A stretch of DNA of 13,723 nucleotides from an uncultured Bacilli bacterium (GTDB taxonomy: Bacteria > Bacillota_I > Bacilli_A > RF39 > UBA660): NCBI GenBank assembly GCA_910587725.1, contig CAJUNG010000045.1, forward strand, positions 1 to 13,723, in the 5' to 3' direction. Below are positions 1 through 7,828 of the stretch, in pieces. Positions within the stretch are counted from its first letter, which is position 1; the number at the start of each line of letters is the position of its first letter. The translations under genes and the position numbers were made by a program. The notes under the pieces were generated by a model, which saw only the letters and a list, made by a program, of their open reading frames with translations, made no database searches and was not told where the DNA came from.

Positions 1-20
1 AAACTTACTTTTCTCCTTAT
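1..20 (-). promoter_or_regulatory. Ribosome binding site for a gene starting beyond the left edge
   Basis: On the minus strand the first 20 bases read ATAAGGAGAAAAGTAAGTTT, with AAGGAG followed by the window edge. No start codon is visible inside the window, so the gene it would serve lies to the left. It sits downstream of the possible 37-codon gene on the same strand, so the two may be co-transcribed. Confidence 0.35.
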
Positions 21-71
21 TTAATCACTACTCCTAGTTTCTTGCGATTGCCCTACTGTTTTATTTTCACC

Positions 72-185
72 CTACTTTTTTTCCTCCAATTCTTTCCTAC
101 GTTTAATAGCAAGAGAAGATAACATAATTTGTTGTGTTGTCTCCTGCATCGCTTTTAATACCTCAATCACTTGTAAATAGTTCAT
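72..185 (-). CDS. Possible 37-residue small protein
   Basis: A short frame begins MNYLQVIEVLKAM and ends in a Lys/Glu-rich tail (KRRKELEEKK). No family is recognised. Support comes from signals: AAAGGGA lies about 6 bases before the ATG, and a possible -10 (TAGAAT, plus-strand 209-214) lies about 20 bases further upstream, giving a short leader. The protein would be an amphipathic, charged single helix with no membrane segment. It is divergent from recU. Coding status rests on these signals only, since 38 codons can occur by chance. Confidence 0.4.
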   Translation of the reverse strand: MNYLQVIEVLKAMQETTQQIMLSSLAIKRRKELEEKK

Positions 186-307
186 AAAAATTCCCTTTCT
201 TTTCCATTATTCTACAATATTTTAAATTGCTTTACATTAAATTCGACAAAACTAGTGCTTTTTTTCCTGATTTTTTTAGGAAATTCATAGTATTTTTTCT
301 TATCTTT

Positions 308-316
308 TGATATAAT
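308..316 (+). promoter_or_regulatory. Extended -10 promoter for recU-ponA
   Basis: TGATATAAT at 308-316 is an extended -10 element (TG-N-TATAAT). No good -35 hexamer is seen 17 bases upstream, which is typical of extended -10 promoters. It lies about 28 bases before the recU start. Confidence 0.6.
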
Positions 317-343
317 AGATTACAGGTAAGGTGATGCAATTAA

Positions 344-931
344 GTGAAATATCCAAATGGAAAAAGCTTTACTCCTAATTCCTTTCAATCAGGAAAACCA
401 GTAAGTTATGGCAATCGTGGAATGGATTTAGAGCAAAAAATCAACTTGACGAATACCTATTATTTAGAACAGGATAAGGCAGTAATTTATAAGAAGCCTA
501 CACCGATTAAAATCAGTGAAGTCGATTATAAAAGTAAGGGAAAAATCATTACAAAAGCATTTTTTGAATGCCCTTCCACAACAGATTATAATGGTATATA
601 TAAAGGAAAATACATCGATTTTGAAGCAAAAGAAACAACGAGTAAAACATCCTTTCCTCTCCATAATATTCATGAGCATCAAATAGAACATATGATGAAA
701 ATTTGTGCACATGGGGGGATTTGCTTTTTAATCGTCCAATTTACCACATTAGACAAGATATTTTTATTACCTGCCGAACAATTAAAAAAGTTTTTAACTT
801 TAGAAAAACGCAGTTCTATTCCCTTATCGTTTTTCACAGAATTTGCACATCCTATTTTAGAGGGATATCATCCAAGATTAGATTATTTAAAAATCGTTGA
901 TAAAATTTACGGAGGAGATAATGATGAATAA
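344..931 (+). CDS. recU: Holliday junction resolvase RecU
   Basis: RecU cleaves four-way DNA junctions during recombination and repair and works with RuvAB in Bacillota. The 195-residue product has the family's usual length and opens with the typical YPNGK sequence. GNRGM is at residues 23-27. The catalytic core has TTDYNGIYKG followed by YIDFEAKET, with Asp81, Glu94 and Lys96 at the spacing of the B. subtilis active site. The FPLHNIHEHQIEHM stretch is also family-typical. The start is GTG at 344, placed by AAGGTG at 328-333 and the conserved N-terminus. The 3' end overlaps the PBP gene by 11 bases, so the two are translationally coupled; the same gene pair occurs in B. subtilis (there ponA precedes recU). 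Confidence 0.97.
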   Translation: MKYPNGKSFTPNSFQSGKPVSYGNRGMDLEQKINLTNTYYLEQDKAVIYKKPTPIKISEVDYKSKGKIITKAFFECPSTTDYNGIYKGKYIDFEAKETTSKTSFPLHNIHEHQIEHMMKICAHGGICFLIVQFTTLDKIFLLPAEQLKKFLTLEKRSSIPLSFFTEFAHPILEGYHPRLDYLKIVDKIYGGDNDE

Positions 932-3800
932 AAATGATGAGAAAAAAACAAAAAGAAAACCGATAGTAAAAGAAAAAACTACGACGAAACAAAAAACGGG
1001 AAAATCTGAAAAAGATGTACGAATGTTAGCGACGATGATTGTTTCCTTAATTGGTGCTTTTATCATTGGCTTTATTACTGCTGGTTCTATTATTGGTATT
1101 CTCTATACTTTATGCTTAGCATTCTTCTTATTGCTAGCAAGATTTCTAGATAATACCAAGACAAAGAAAAAGCAACGAAAAATCGCGAATGGAATTTTAA
1201 TTTTCTTCTTGATTATTTTAATTCTTGGTACGCTTTCTGTTGGTGCATTCTTTGCTTATATTGTAATTGATGCCCCTTCCTTTGACGTCAATAAATTAGA
1301 GAACAAGGAATCATCAATTCTTTATGATATCGAGGGAAATGAAATCGTTCGATTAGGAACCGATTTAAGAGAAAACATCGAATATAAAGATTTACCAGAA
1401 GTTTTAGTTGATGCCCTTGTAGCAACAGAAGATTCTCGTTTCTTCCAACATAATGGATTTGATGCTCCCCGATTCTTAGTTGCATCTTTCGGTCAAGTCT
1501 TAGGAAAGAAAGATGCTGGTGGTGGTTCTACCTTATCCATGCAGGTTATCAAAAATAGTTTAACCTCTAGAACTGATTCTGGAATTGAGGGAATTATTCG
1601 TAAATTTACAGATATTTATCTTGCTGTATTTAAATTAGAGAAAAACTTTACCAAAGAAGAAATTATTGAATTTTACATTAACAATCACTGTTTAGGAAAC
1701 CATGCTTGTGGAGTTGAGCAAGCAAGTCAAACTTATTTCGGAAAAAGTGTAAATCAAATTAACCTATCTGAAGCAGCAATGCTTGTAGGAATGTTCCAAG
1801 CCCCTAGTTATAACAACCCTTATCTTTATCCAAATCGAACAGCAGCTAGACAAAAACAAGTGTTGAATCTAATGGTTAGACATGGCTATATTACAAGAGA
1901 AGAAGCCGATATGGCTGGAAGTATTCCGATTTCTGATTTAATTAAAGGAAAAGATGAAAGTAATTACGAATTTCAAGGATATATTGATACCGTGTTAACT
2001 GAACTTAGTTCAGAATATAAAGTGGACCCATATACAACACCAATGCTTATCTATACAAATATGGATAGAGCAAAACAAAAAGGATTGGACGATATTTTCA
2101 ATGGTGTTACTTATAAATGGACTAAAGAAGATGTCCAAGGTGGAGTTGCCGTTGTCGATGTAAAAACAGGAAAATTAGTTGCTGTTGGAGCAGGACGAAA
2201 TAAAAGTTCTAGTCGTAGTTACAATTATGCAACACAAATTACTAGACAAATTGGTTCTACAGCAAAACCTATCTTCGATTACGCACCAGGAATTGAGTAT
2301 TTAGATTGGAGTACTTATCAAATCTTTGTCGATGAAGAACATGCATATACAAGTGGTCAGTCTATTAATAACTCAGACGGAAAATTTATGGGACCGATTA
2401 CGATGCGTACTTCTTTATCTTTATCTCGTAATATTCCTGCATTAAAAGCATTCCAAGAGGTTACTAAAAGTGTGGGAAGCAGTAAAATCATCGATTTCGC
2501 AACGAAATTAGGTCTTTACCCAGAAGTTGAAAATGGTTATTTACATGAGGCGCATTCCCTTGGTTCTTTCAATACTAAAAAAGGAACTAATCCCCTACAA
2601 ATGGCGAGTGCCTATGCAGCGTTTGCTAATGGTGGATATTATCAAAAAGCAACGACTATCAATAAAATTGTCTTCCGAGATAATGGAGATGTCACTACAC
2701 CTAATATTGAAAAAGTACAAGTGATGAGTGATGCTACCGCATTTATGATTACTGACATGTTAAAAACTTCTGTAGAGTCTGGTTTAGCAAGTGGTGTAAA
2801 AATGAACGGTGTAAACTTAGCGGCAAAAACTGGTACTACCAATTTTGACCAGGCAACAATGAAGAAATATAACATGAAAGATAGTCCTGCTAATGACGCT
2901 TGGGTCGTTGGTTATGATCCTGAGTATTCTGTCAGCTTATGGTATGGATTTGATACAGTGGACGAAAATCATTATAATACTTCAACACAAGCAGTAACAC
3001 AAAGAACAAAACTTTATAAAGCGGTGGGAAATGTCGTATTTAAGAAAAATAATCAAGACTTCCAAGTTCCTTCTTCTGTCACCAAAGTAGGTATTGAAAT
3101 TGGCACTAATCCTCCTCTACTTGCTAGTGATGCCACACCAGAGGAACAAATTACTTATGAATATTTTAAAGCGGGAACTGAACCAACAGAATCTTCTACT
3201 GCTTATCAAAAGCTTCCTGGGGTTACCAATTTAAAAGTAACTTATGATGAAGCAAACGAAAAATTAAAAATTACATGGAATGGGCATAGTGCACCTGATG
3301 CAAATCCTGAATATGGTGATTTTGGATATAATGTTTATTATGAAAATGTACTTCTTGGATTTACGAAAGAAAATCATTTAGAAATCTCTGCTAATAGTAA
3401 TATTGCGGGTACTTATAAGGTCGTTACAACATTTGAAAAATTTACAGCAAATCAAAGTGACCCTGTAACTTATAAATTTGATTATAATACATCTACAAAT
3501 CCAACTCCTGGTACGGATAAATTAACGCTCAATGGTACAGATGCTTCTATTGCGCTTAATGCAACTTATACAGATATACAAAATCCAATAAAATTTACGA
3601 ATACTTCAGTTACGGATGATGCATTAAAAGCAATTACTACTGCTGTAGTAACGGACCCGACAGGAAAAACAATAGCAAGTTTTACTGCAGGAAAACCTGT
3701 TGTATTTACCGGTAGTGTTCAAGGTGATTATAAAATTATTTATAGTGTGAAGTATCAAGGAAAAGACTATTCCATTACGAGAAAAGTTACCGTAAAATAA
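921..3800 (+). CDS. ponA: Class A penicillin-binding protein (PBP1A type)
   Basis: Bifunctional peptidoglycan synthase that polymerises lipid II and cross-links stem peptides. The ATG at 921 is chosen because GGAGG at 911-915 precedes it by 5 bases; the open frame runs further upstream inside recU. The 959-residue product has a Lys-rich cytoplasmic tail, hydrophobic segments at about residues 35-75 and 90-115, then a GT51 glycosyltransferase domain (EDSRFFQHNG near 168, GGSTLSMQ near 200, EAAMLVGMFQAP near 287). The transpeptidase domain has STAK near 443 (nucleophile Ser), SRN near 501 and KTGTT near 634. The last ~200 residues are extracellular: an FN3-like domain near 763 and a second beta-sandwich (Ig-like) near 863. 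Two N-terminal hydrophobic stretches instead of one are slightly unusual. Co-transcribed with recU and followed by a terminator. Confidence 0.97.
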   Translation: MMNKNDEKKTKRKPIVKEKTTTKQKTGKSEKDVRMLATMIVSLIGAFIIGFITAGSIIGILYTLCLAFFLLLARFLDNTKTKKKQRKIANGILIFFLIILILGTLSVGAFFAYIVIDAPSFDVNKLENKESSILYDIEGNEIVRLGTDLRENIEYKDLPEVLVDALVATEDSRFFQHNGFDAPRFLVASFGQVLGKKDAGGGSTLSMQVIKNSLTSRTDSGIEGIIRKFTDIYLAVFKLEKNFTKEEIIEFYINNHCLGNHACGVEQASQTYFGKSVNQINLSEAAMLVGMFQAPSYNNPYLYPNRTAARQKQVLNLMVRHGYITREEADMAGSIPISDLIKGKDESNYEFQGYIDTVLTELSSEYKVDPYTTPMLIYTNMDRAKQKGLDDIFNGVTYKWTKEDVQGGVAVVDVKTGKLVAVGAGRNKSSSRSYNYATQITRQIGSTAKPIFDYAPGIEYLDWSTYQIFVDEEHAYTSGQSINNSDGKFMGPITMRTSLSLSRNIPALKAFQEVTKSVGSSKIIDFATKLGLYPEVENGYLHEAHSLGSFNTKKGTNPLQMASAYAAFANGGYYQKATTINKIVFRDNGDVTTPNIEKVQVMSDATAFMITDMLKTSVESGLASGVKMNGVNLAAKTGTTNFDQATMKKYNMKDSPANDAWVVGYDPEYSVSLWYGFDTVDENHYNTSTQAVTQRTKLYKAVGNVVFKKNNQDFQVPSSVTKVGIEIGTNPPLLASDATPEEQITYEYFKAGTEPTESSTAYQKLPGVTNLKVTYDEANEKLKITWNGHSAPDANPEYGDFGYNVYYENVLLGFTKENHLEISANSNIAGTYKVVTTFEKFTANQSDPVTYKFDYNTSTNPTPGTDKLTLNGTDASIALNATYTDIQNPIKFTNTSVTDDALKAITTAVVTDPTGKTIASFTAGKPVVFTGSVQGDYKIIYSVKYQGKDYSITRKVTVK

Positions 3801-3808
3801 AGGAAATT

Positions 3809-3837
3809 AAAGAAACGAAAATAGCGTTTCTTTTTTT
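3809..3837 (+). terminator. Rho-independent terminator of recU-ponA
   Basis: Stem AAAGAAACG (3809-3817) pairs with CGTTTCTTT (3825-3833) around a 7-base loop, and a run of T follows to 3837. It begins 9 bases after the PBP stop codon. Confidence 0.85.
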
Positions 3838-3841
3838 GACC

Positions 3842-3867
3842 AAAGAAAAAGAATCTATGATAGATTC
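3842..3867 (-). terminator. Rho-independent terminator of the small membrane protein gene
   Basis: On the minus strand GAATCTA-TCA-TAGATTC (3867-3851) forms a 7-bp stem with a 3-base loop, followed by TTTTTCTTTG. Flanking G-T pairs can lengthen the stem. It lies about 24 bases after the stop of the minus-strand gene and back to back with the recU-ponA terminator. Confidence 0.75.
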
Positions 3868-3890
3868 CCTTCTCTCCTTACAATTAATTT

Positions 3891-4307
3891 TTATTCTTCC
3901 GTTGCAACTTCTTGTTTAATTTGTCTTACAATTCCAGAAATACCAAGGAATGTAAATAAAACAGAAATAACCAAATCTTTGGTAATTGCCCCTACATACT
4001 CACTACTATTGTATAGGATTTGTAAGTTTTTCATATTTGCTGCAAATCCTTCTTTTTGTAATAGAAGTAACGGAATAATTACTAATGTTACTACAACTAC
4101 AATAGCAATTGAAGTAATACTAATAATTAGTGGTAAATGCTTATTCACTTCGCCTTTTAACAAACGGTATCCATAATTAACACCAAAGGCAATAATGAAT
4201 GCTAGGATAGATAAAATCATATTTCCATAAACATACATTAAAATCCAAGGAATACTTGCAACAAATCCACCGATGATACCACCAATAATCCCTTTTACAT
4301 ATTTCAT
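3891..4307 (-). CDS. Small four-helix membrane protein, unknown function
   Basis: The 138-residue product has four hydrophobic segments: near residues 5-25 (Gly-rich, GIIGGIIGG), 28-48, 60-85 and 107-127. A short loop with KEGFAANMKNLQ lies between helices 3 and 4, and the C-terminus is charged (IKQEVATEE). I do not recognise a named family. AAGGAGGG ends 6 bases before the ATG. The gene has its own extended -10 promoter and its own terminator, so it appears to be a single-gene transcript, separate from the ZIP transporter gene upstream. No catalytic or ligand-binding motif is visible. An inner-membrane location is inferred from hydrophobicity only. Confidence 0.85.
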   Translation of the reverse strand: MKYVKGIIGGIIGGFVASIPWILMYVYGNMILSILAFIIAFGVNYGYRLLKGEVNKHLPLIISITSIAIVVVVTLVIIPLLLLQKEGFAANMKNLQILYNSSEYVGAITKDLVISVLFTFLGISGIVRQIKQEVATEE

Positions 4308-4330
4308 AACTTTCCCTCCTTAACAAAGTT

Positions 4331-4339
4331 ATTGTAGCA
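4331..4339 (-). promoter_or_regulatory. Extended -10 promoter of the small membrane protein gene
   Basis: The minus strand reads TGCTACAAT (4339-4331), an extended -10 element, about 10 bases before the AAGGAGGG of the gene. The -35 region is poor. Confidence 0.5.
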
Positions 4340-4376
4340 TAAAATCAACTGTTTTTCTAGACCATTTTTCAAAAAT

Positions 4377-5123
4377 TTAAAGGAAAAAATGGCTCAATAA
4401 CATGAATGCACAGCCGATAAAGAAGAAGAGAATCGTAAGCTTTTTGTTCTGATAAGAGCTTGAAGTTGGTAGTAATTCGAAAATACTGATATGAACCATA
4501 ATTCCTGCAATTATACTAAATAAAAATCCCATAAGAAAATCATTAATAAATGGACTTAGAAATAAATAAGCTAAAATTGCTCCAAGTGGTTCCGATAAAC
4601 CAGAAAGTAAGGTGTAAAAAAATGCTTTTGCTTTGCTTTTTGTCGCATAGTAAATCGGAACGGATATACTAATTCCCTCAGGAATATTGTGTAAGCTGAT
4701 GGCAAGAGCTAAGGATAGTCCTAGATTACGATCAGCACTAGATGCAATAAAGGTAGCAATTCCTTCAGGAATATTATGAAGAATAATGGCAATCATGGAA
4801 AAAATTCCTACTCTATACAAATTGCTTTGCCCCTTTTCTTCAGGCAAATATTTATCAATCATCGAAGAGAAGTTAATTCCTAACACAAAAGCCGTCATGA
4901 TTAGAAGGATAGCAAATGTAGGAAAATAGAGGTTACTAATTAAACCATAAGCAGAAGGAAGTAAATCCGTCAGGGATACAGTAATCATGACCCCCGCAGC
5001 AAAAGATAAACTCCCAACTAATATTTTTGTGCTTGTCTTGTTAAAAAATATAAAACTACTTCCAAGAAGCGTCGATAAGCCCGCAAGAAAACTTACTAAG
5101 AAACTATACTCTACATTATTCAA
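4377..5123 (-). CDS. zupT: ZIP-family divalent metal transporter (ZupT-like)
   Basis: Imports zinc and possibly iron or manganese across the cytoplasmic membrane. The 248-residue product has eight or so hydrophobic segments and the two hallmark metal-site motifs, HNIPEGIATF at 116-125 and HNIPEGISISVPIYYAT at 145-161, followed by SGLSEPLGA near 174. These match the ZupT/GufA branch, whose members are about 250-260 residues long. The start is TTG at 5123, since GGTGAT lies 5 bases upstream and no in-frame ATG exists near it. It lies 47 bases downstream of the unknown 436-residue gene with no clear terminator between, so it is probably the last gene of the rhodanese-cca-dnaD-nth transcript. An AT-rich 8-bp hairpin (CCATTTTT/AAAAATGG, 4362-4392) overlaps the stop codon. 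Metal specificity cannot be read from the sequence. Confidence 0.93.
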   Translation of the reverse strand: MNNVEYSFLVSFLAGLSTLLGSSFIFFNKTSTKILVGSLSFAAGVMITVSLTDLLPSAYGLISNLYFPTFAILLIMTAFVLGINFSSMIDKYLPEEKGQSNLYRVGIFSMIAIILHNIPEGIATFIASSADRNLGLSLALAISLHNIPEGISISVPIYYATKSKAKAFFYTLLSGLSEPLGAILAYLFLSPFINDFLMGFLFSIIAGIMVHISIFELLPTSSSYQNKKLTILFFFIGCAFMLLSHFFL

Positions 5124-5170
5124 TTCATATCACCAATAAAGTATATGTTTTCTTTTTAAGCTTCATACGA

Positions 5171-6481
5171 TTATTTAAAAAGTGCTTTTACAATGTCATT
5201 TTCCCCTACTTTTCTAACACTTTCCATTTTTCTCCATATCATGAGCATTCTTTCCTTTGTTTGCTCACTTAAGTTTTTTTGCTCTTTCTTTGGAAAATGC
5301 TCGGTTATATTTTGATAAAGTTCCCGATAACAATCATCCCATTTTCCCATTCTGATTTCTCTTAAGTATCGTTCTCTTTCTTCATCATCGGTTATATATA
5401 AACAAACAGATTGGTAAAGACTTTTTCTCTGATACATTTTTTCAAAGAAATCCATTATCTGCTTTTTTGTATCCTCCTGAGAAAACAAAAATAAAATATG
5501 GTTTTGCTCAATTCTGTCGGTATACAAAAAATACATTTCTAATATTTCTTGGATTTTTTTATTTTTATTTTGACGATCTTCTCTGATTCTCGTTTGAAGG
5601 GATTCTTCTATTTTAGTTAAATATAGATTTCTTCCCCGAGTAAAGTGTTTTTCTTCTAATTGTTTCAAAGTTTTCCTTAGATTTTGCTTTTTTGTTAAGA
5701 CTTCTTCTACTTCTCTTGTTGTGTCCTCAATATAAGAGCTAAGCTCATCCTGACTTTCTATCACTCTTGGATTTTTTAAATGCTTTATAAGCATTTCACT
5801 ACATTCTTTTAAATCCTTAAATAATTGCAATTTTCTTTCTACCAAGCGCTTTGTTATTATGAACTTTCCATTCCAACCATTTGTATTTAAAATAGTCCTT
5901 AAATATCTTTGATAACCAAGAAGCCATATTTTTACTTTTTCCTGGTTGTTGTTTTTTGCTTCTTCTTTATAGATTTTTCTACAAATTTCTATTCGCTTTT
6001 CCTCTTCTTTTCTTCTTTCCTTACAAGCAGTATGGGCATAAATTTGATATAACTGTTCTGGGCGAGGTGTAATTTCTGGTTGGAAATGAAGAAAATTATC
6101 TTGCATAAATGTTCTCCATTGATAATAAATTTTTAATAATGTAAGCGCTAGATTTAGATTTTCATTCGTTTCTGCTAAAGTTTTCCAGTTGTCCTTTAGG
6201 CACTCTTGTTCTTCTTTTATCCAGTTTAGAAATTTTTCTTTTGTTTCAATAATTTTTAATACTTTTGCTTCTCTCTGTAATGCTTTTTTTATATCTTCCA
6301 TTCTTGTATCCTGGATATAATCGGAAACTTCTTGTTGAAAATTTTTCCATTCTTCAGCGCTTAAATTTTTTACGCATTCTTTGATTTGTTCCCATCTTAA
6401 AAAATCTGCAAAAAGTAAATCCTTTTCATCAACTTCTTTTTGCCACTCGTTTCTTAATTTTTCATAACTTACTTCAAACAT
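5171..6481 (-). CDS. Unknown charged, helical 436-residue protein downstream of nth
   Basis: Not recognised. The product is soluble, very rich in Glu and Lys, and predicted to be nearly all helical, with coiled-coil-like stretches (around residues 165-195 and 250-285) and many Trp and Tyr residues. No signal peptide, membrane segment or nuclease/ATPase motif is visible. The start ATG at 6481 is chosen because GGGGGAG followed by AAAAGG lies just upstream; a longer frame starts 18 bases earlier. It overlaps the nth 3' end by 13 bases and is therefore translationally coupled to it. In B. subtilis the gene after nth is ypoC, a much shorter uncharacterised gene; this one occupies the same slot, but I cannot show homology. 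Confidence 0.8.
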   Translation of the reverse strand: MFEVSYEKLRNEWQKEVDEKDLLFADFLRWEQIKECVKNLSAEEWKNFQQEVSDYIQDTRMEDIKKALQREAKVLKIIETKEKFLNWIKEEQECLKDNWKTLAETNENLNLALTLLKIYYQWRTFMQDNFLHFQPEITPRPEQLYQIYAHTACKERRKEEEKRIEICRKIYKEEAKNNNQEKVKIWLLGYQRYLRTILNTNGWNGKFIITKRLVERKLQLFKDLKECSEMLIKHLKNPRVIESQDELSSYIEDTTREVEEVLTKKQNLRKTLKQLEEKHFTRGRNLYLTKIEESLQTRIREDRQNKNKKIQEILEMYFLYTDRIEQNHILFLFSQEDTKKQIMDFFEKMYQRKSLYQSVCLYITDDEERERYLREIRMGKWDDCYRELYQNITEHFPKKEQKNLSEQTKERMLMIWRKMESVRKVGENDIVKALFK

Positions 6482-7134
6482 TGGCCTTTTCTCCCCCACG
6501 AATTATTTTCTATTTTTTTATGGAAATTGCAAGTTTCTTTCAACTCACAACAGCTACATCCTGGACTTATCGCTTTGCAATGATATCGACCGAAAAAAAT
6601 TAATTGATGATGTCTTTTTACCCAATCATCTCTTTTTAACTTTCTTTTTAGTTTTTTCTCGACTTCTAACACAGAATCATTTTCTTTTGCTAGACCCAGT
6701 CGTTTACTTACTCTTTCTACATGTGTATCAACAGCAATATTCGGTTCAATCCCAAGTTCTCCGAGAACAACATTGATTGTTTTTCTACCAACACCAGGAA
6801 ATTTTTCCAGTTCTTTTCTGCTTTTTGGCATTACTCCCTGGTAATCATCTACAATCTTTGTCGCAATTTCTTTTACGAAAATAGCCTTTTTATGATAAGT
6901 TCCGATGCTTTCAATAATTGATTCAATATCTTCGATTGGCGCTTGTTTTAACTTTTCTAATGTATTGTACTTTTGAAATAACACCTTTGTTACTTGATTG
7001 ACTCTTTTATCTGTTGTTTGGGCACTGAGCATTACTGCTAGCAACAGCTCATAGTCATGGCGGTAATTTAATTCACAATAGGCATCAGGATACATTTTCT
7101 CTAATACTTTCTCTATCTCACCTACTCTATTCAT
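6469..7134 (-). CDS. nth: Endonuclease III (DNA glycosylase/AP lyase)
   Basis: Base excision repair enzyme removing oxidised pyrimidines and nicking at abasic sites. The 221-residue product has LLAVMLSAQTTD near residue 31, the helix-hairpin-helix LEKFPGVGRKTINVV with catalytic Lys118, and VDTHV with catalytic Asp136. A [4Fe-4S] cluster motif C-x6-C-x2-C-x5-C is formed by Cys186, 193, 196 and 202. The open frame extends about 50 codons upstream, but that part reads dnaD out of frame as a Lys/Arg-rich artefact. The ATG at 7134 has GGAGG 6 bases before it, inside the dnaD 3' end, and gives the standard N-terminus. It overlaps dnaD by 8 bases, as in the conserved dnaD-nth pair of Bacilli. Confidence 0.97.
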   Translation of the reverse strand: MNRVGEIEKVLEKMYPDAYCELNYRHDYELLLAVMLSAQTTDKRVNQVTKVLFQKYNTLEKLKQAPIEDIESIIESIGTYHKKAIFVKEIATKIVDDYQGVMPKSRKELEKFPGVGRKTINVVLGELGIEPNIAVDTHVERVSKRLGLAKENDSVLEVEKKLKRKLKRDDWVKRHHQLIFFGRYHCKAISPGCSCCELKETCNFHKKIENNSWGRKGQCLK

Positions 7135-7804
7135 CTTCGTCCTCCAACCAATTATAATCAAAGATTTCTTTTTTGGGCGTTTGTTCTTGTTTTTTACTCG
7201 TTTCCTCTTTCCTTTTTGCCCTTGATTTTTCGATGTCCTCTTTGGTTTTATACCCTTTTTTTCCCCATTCATATAAAATTTTATCAATGTATCTTAAATT
7301 ATTTACCCCACTGTAAACGGCCTCTTTTAAAGCCTCATGAATCAAATCTTGGTTGATATTAGAATCGATCCAAGCACCGATAATTTCGTATTCCATCGGC
7401 GTTAGCATCCGACCAAACTCTTTTTGAATCGTATCAAAAATGGTTGTGGAAGAAGGTTCTTCTTCATTCATTTGTTCTAAAGATTGATTTAGTACTTTGT
7501 GATAAAAACCATCTAAAGCAATACTTTCTTCCATCATTCCACTTTCATTTTTTATTACTTCTAAATTAATCAGGCCATTTTCTGAAAGACCAGACATCCA
7601 TTTCATTATCGTATCTATATTGGTATTTAAATCTCTTTTTATTCTTTCTGGGTCGAACTTTATGTTTTCCCCTTGTTCTACTAAATACATTAGAAAAAAT
7701 AACTCTTCTAAATCTAGTTTTAACTTTTCTTTGATTTGATATAAATAAAGAGGAATATGAATACTTTTTTGCATGATTAGTTCTAATAGTTTTCCTGTTT
7801 TCAT
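7127..7804 (-). CDS. dnaD: DNA replication initiation protein DnaD
   Basis: Primosome component that acts with DnaA, DnaB and DnaI to load the replicative helicase in low-GC Gram-positives. The 225-residue product has an N-terminal winged-helix domain (residues ~1-95), an acidic linker, and a C-terminal DnaD domain (~125-185) with FGRMLTPMEYEIIGAWID and YIDKILYEWGKKG, the YxxxIxxxW signature at 172-180. A Lys/Glu-rich tail follows. AAGGAGGA lies 4 bases before the ATG. It starts 24 bases after the cca stop and overlaps nth, within a single minus-strand operon. Confidence 0.96.
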   Translation of the reverse strand: MKTGKLLELIMQKSIHIPLYLYQIKEKLKLDLEELFFLMYLVEQGENIKFDPERIKRDLNTNIDTIMKWMSGLSENGLINLEVIKNESGMMEESIALDGFYHKVLNQSLEQMNEEEPSSTTIFDTIQKEFGRMLTPMEYEIIGAWIDSNINQDLIHEALKEAVYSGVNNLRYIDKILYEWGKKGYKTKEDIEKSRAKRKEETSKKQEQTPKKEIFDYNWLEDEDE

Positions 7805-7828
7805 GTTATCCTCCTTTTTCTCTATATG

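Noticed and set aside
263..283. TTTCCT/AGGAAA inverted repeat upstream of recU
   Set aside because: Only 6 bp, T/A-rich loop, no T run after it in either direction that fits a gene end; probably chance.
6469..7287. Long 272-codon version of nth with a basic N-terminal extension
   Set aside because: The extension reads the dnaD 3' end out of frame; a strong ribosome binding site and the family N-terminus place the start at 7134.
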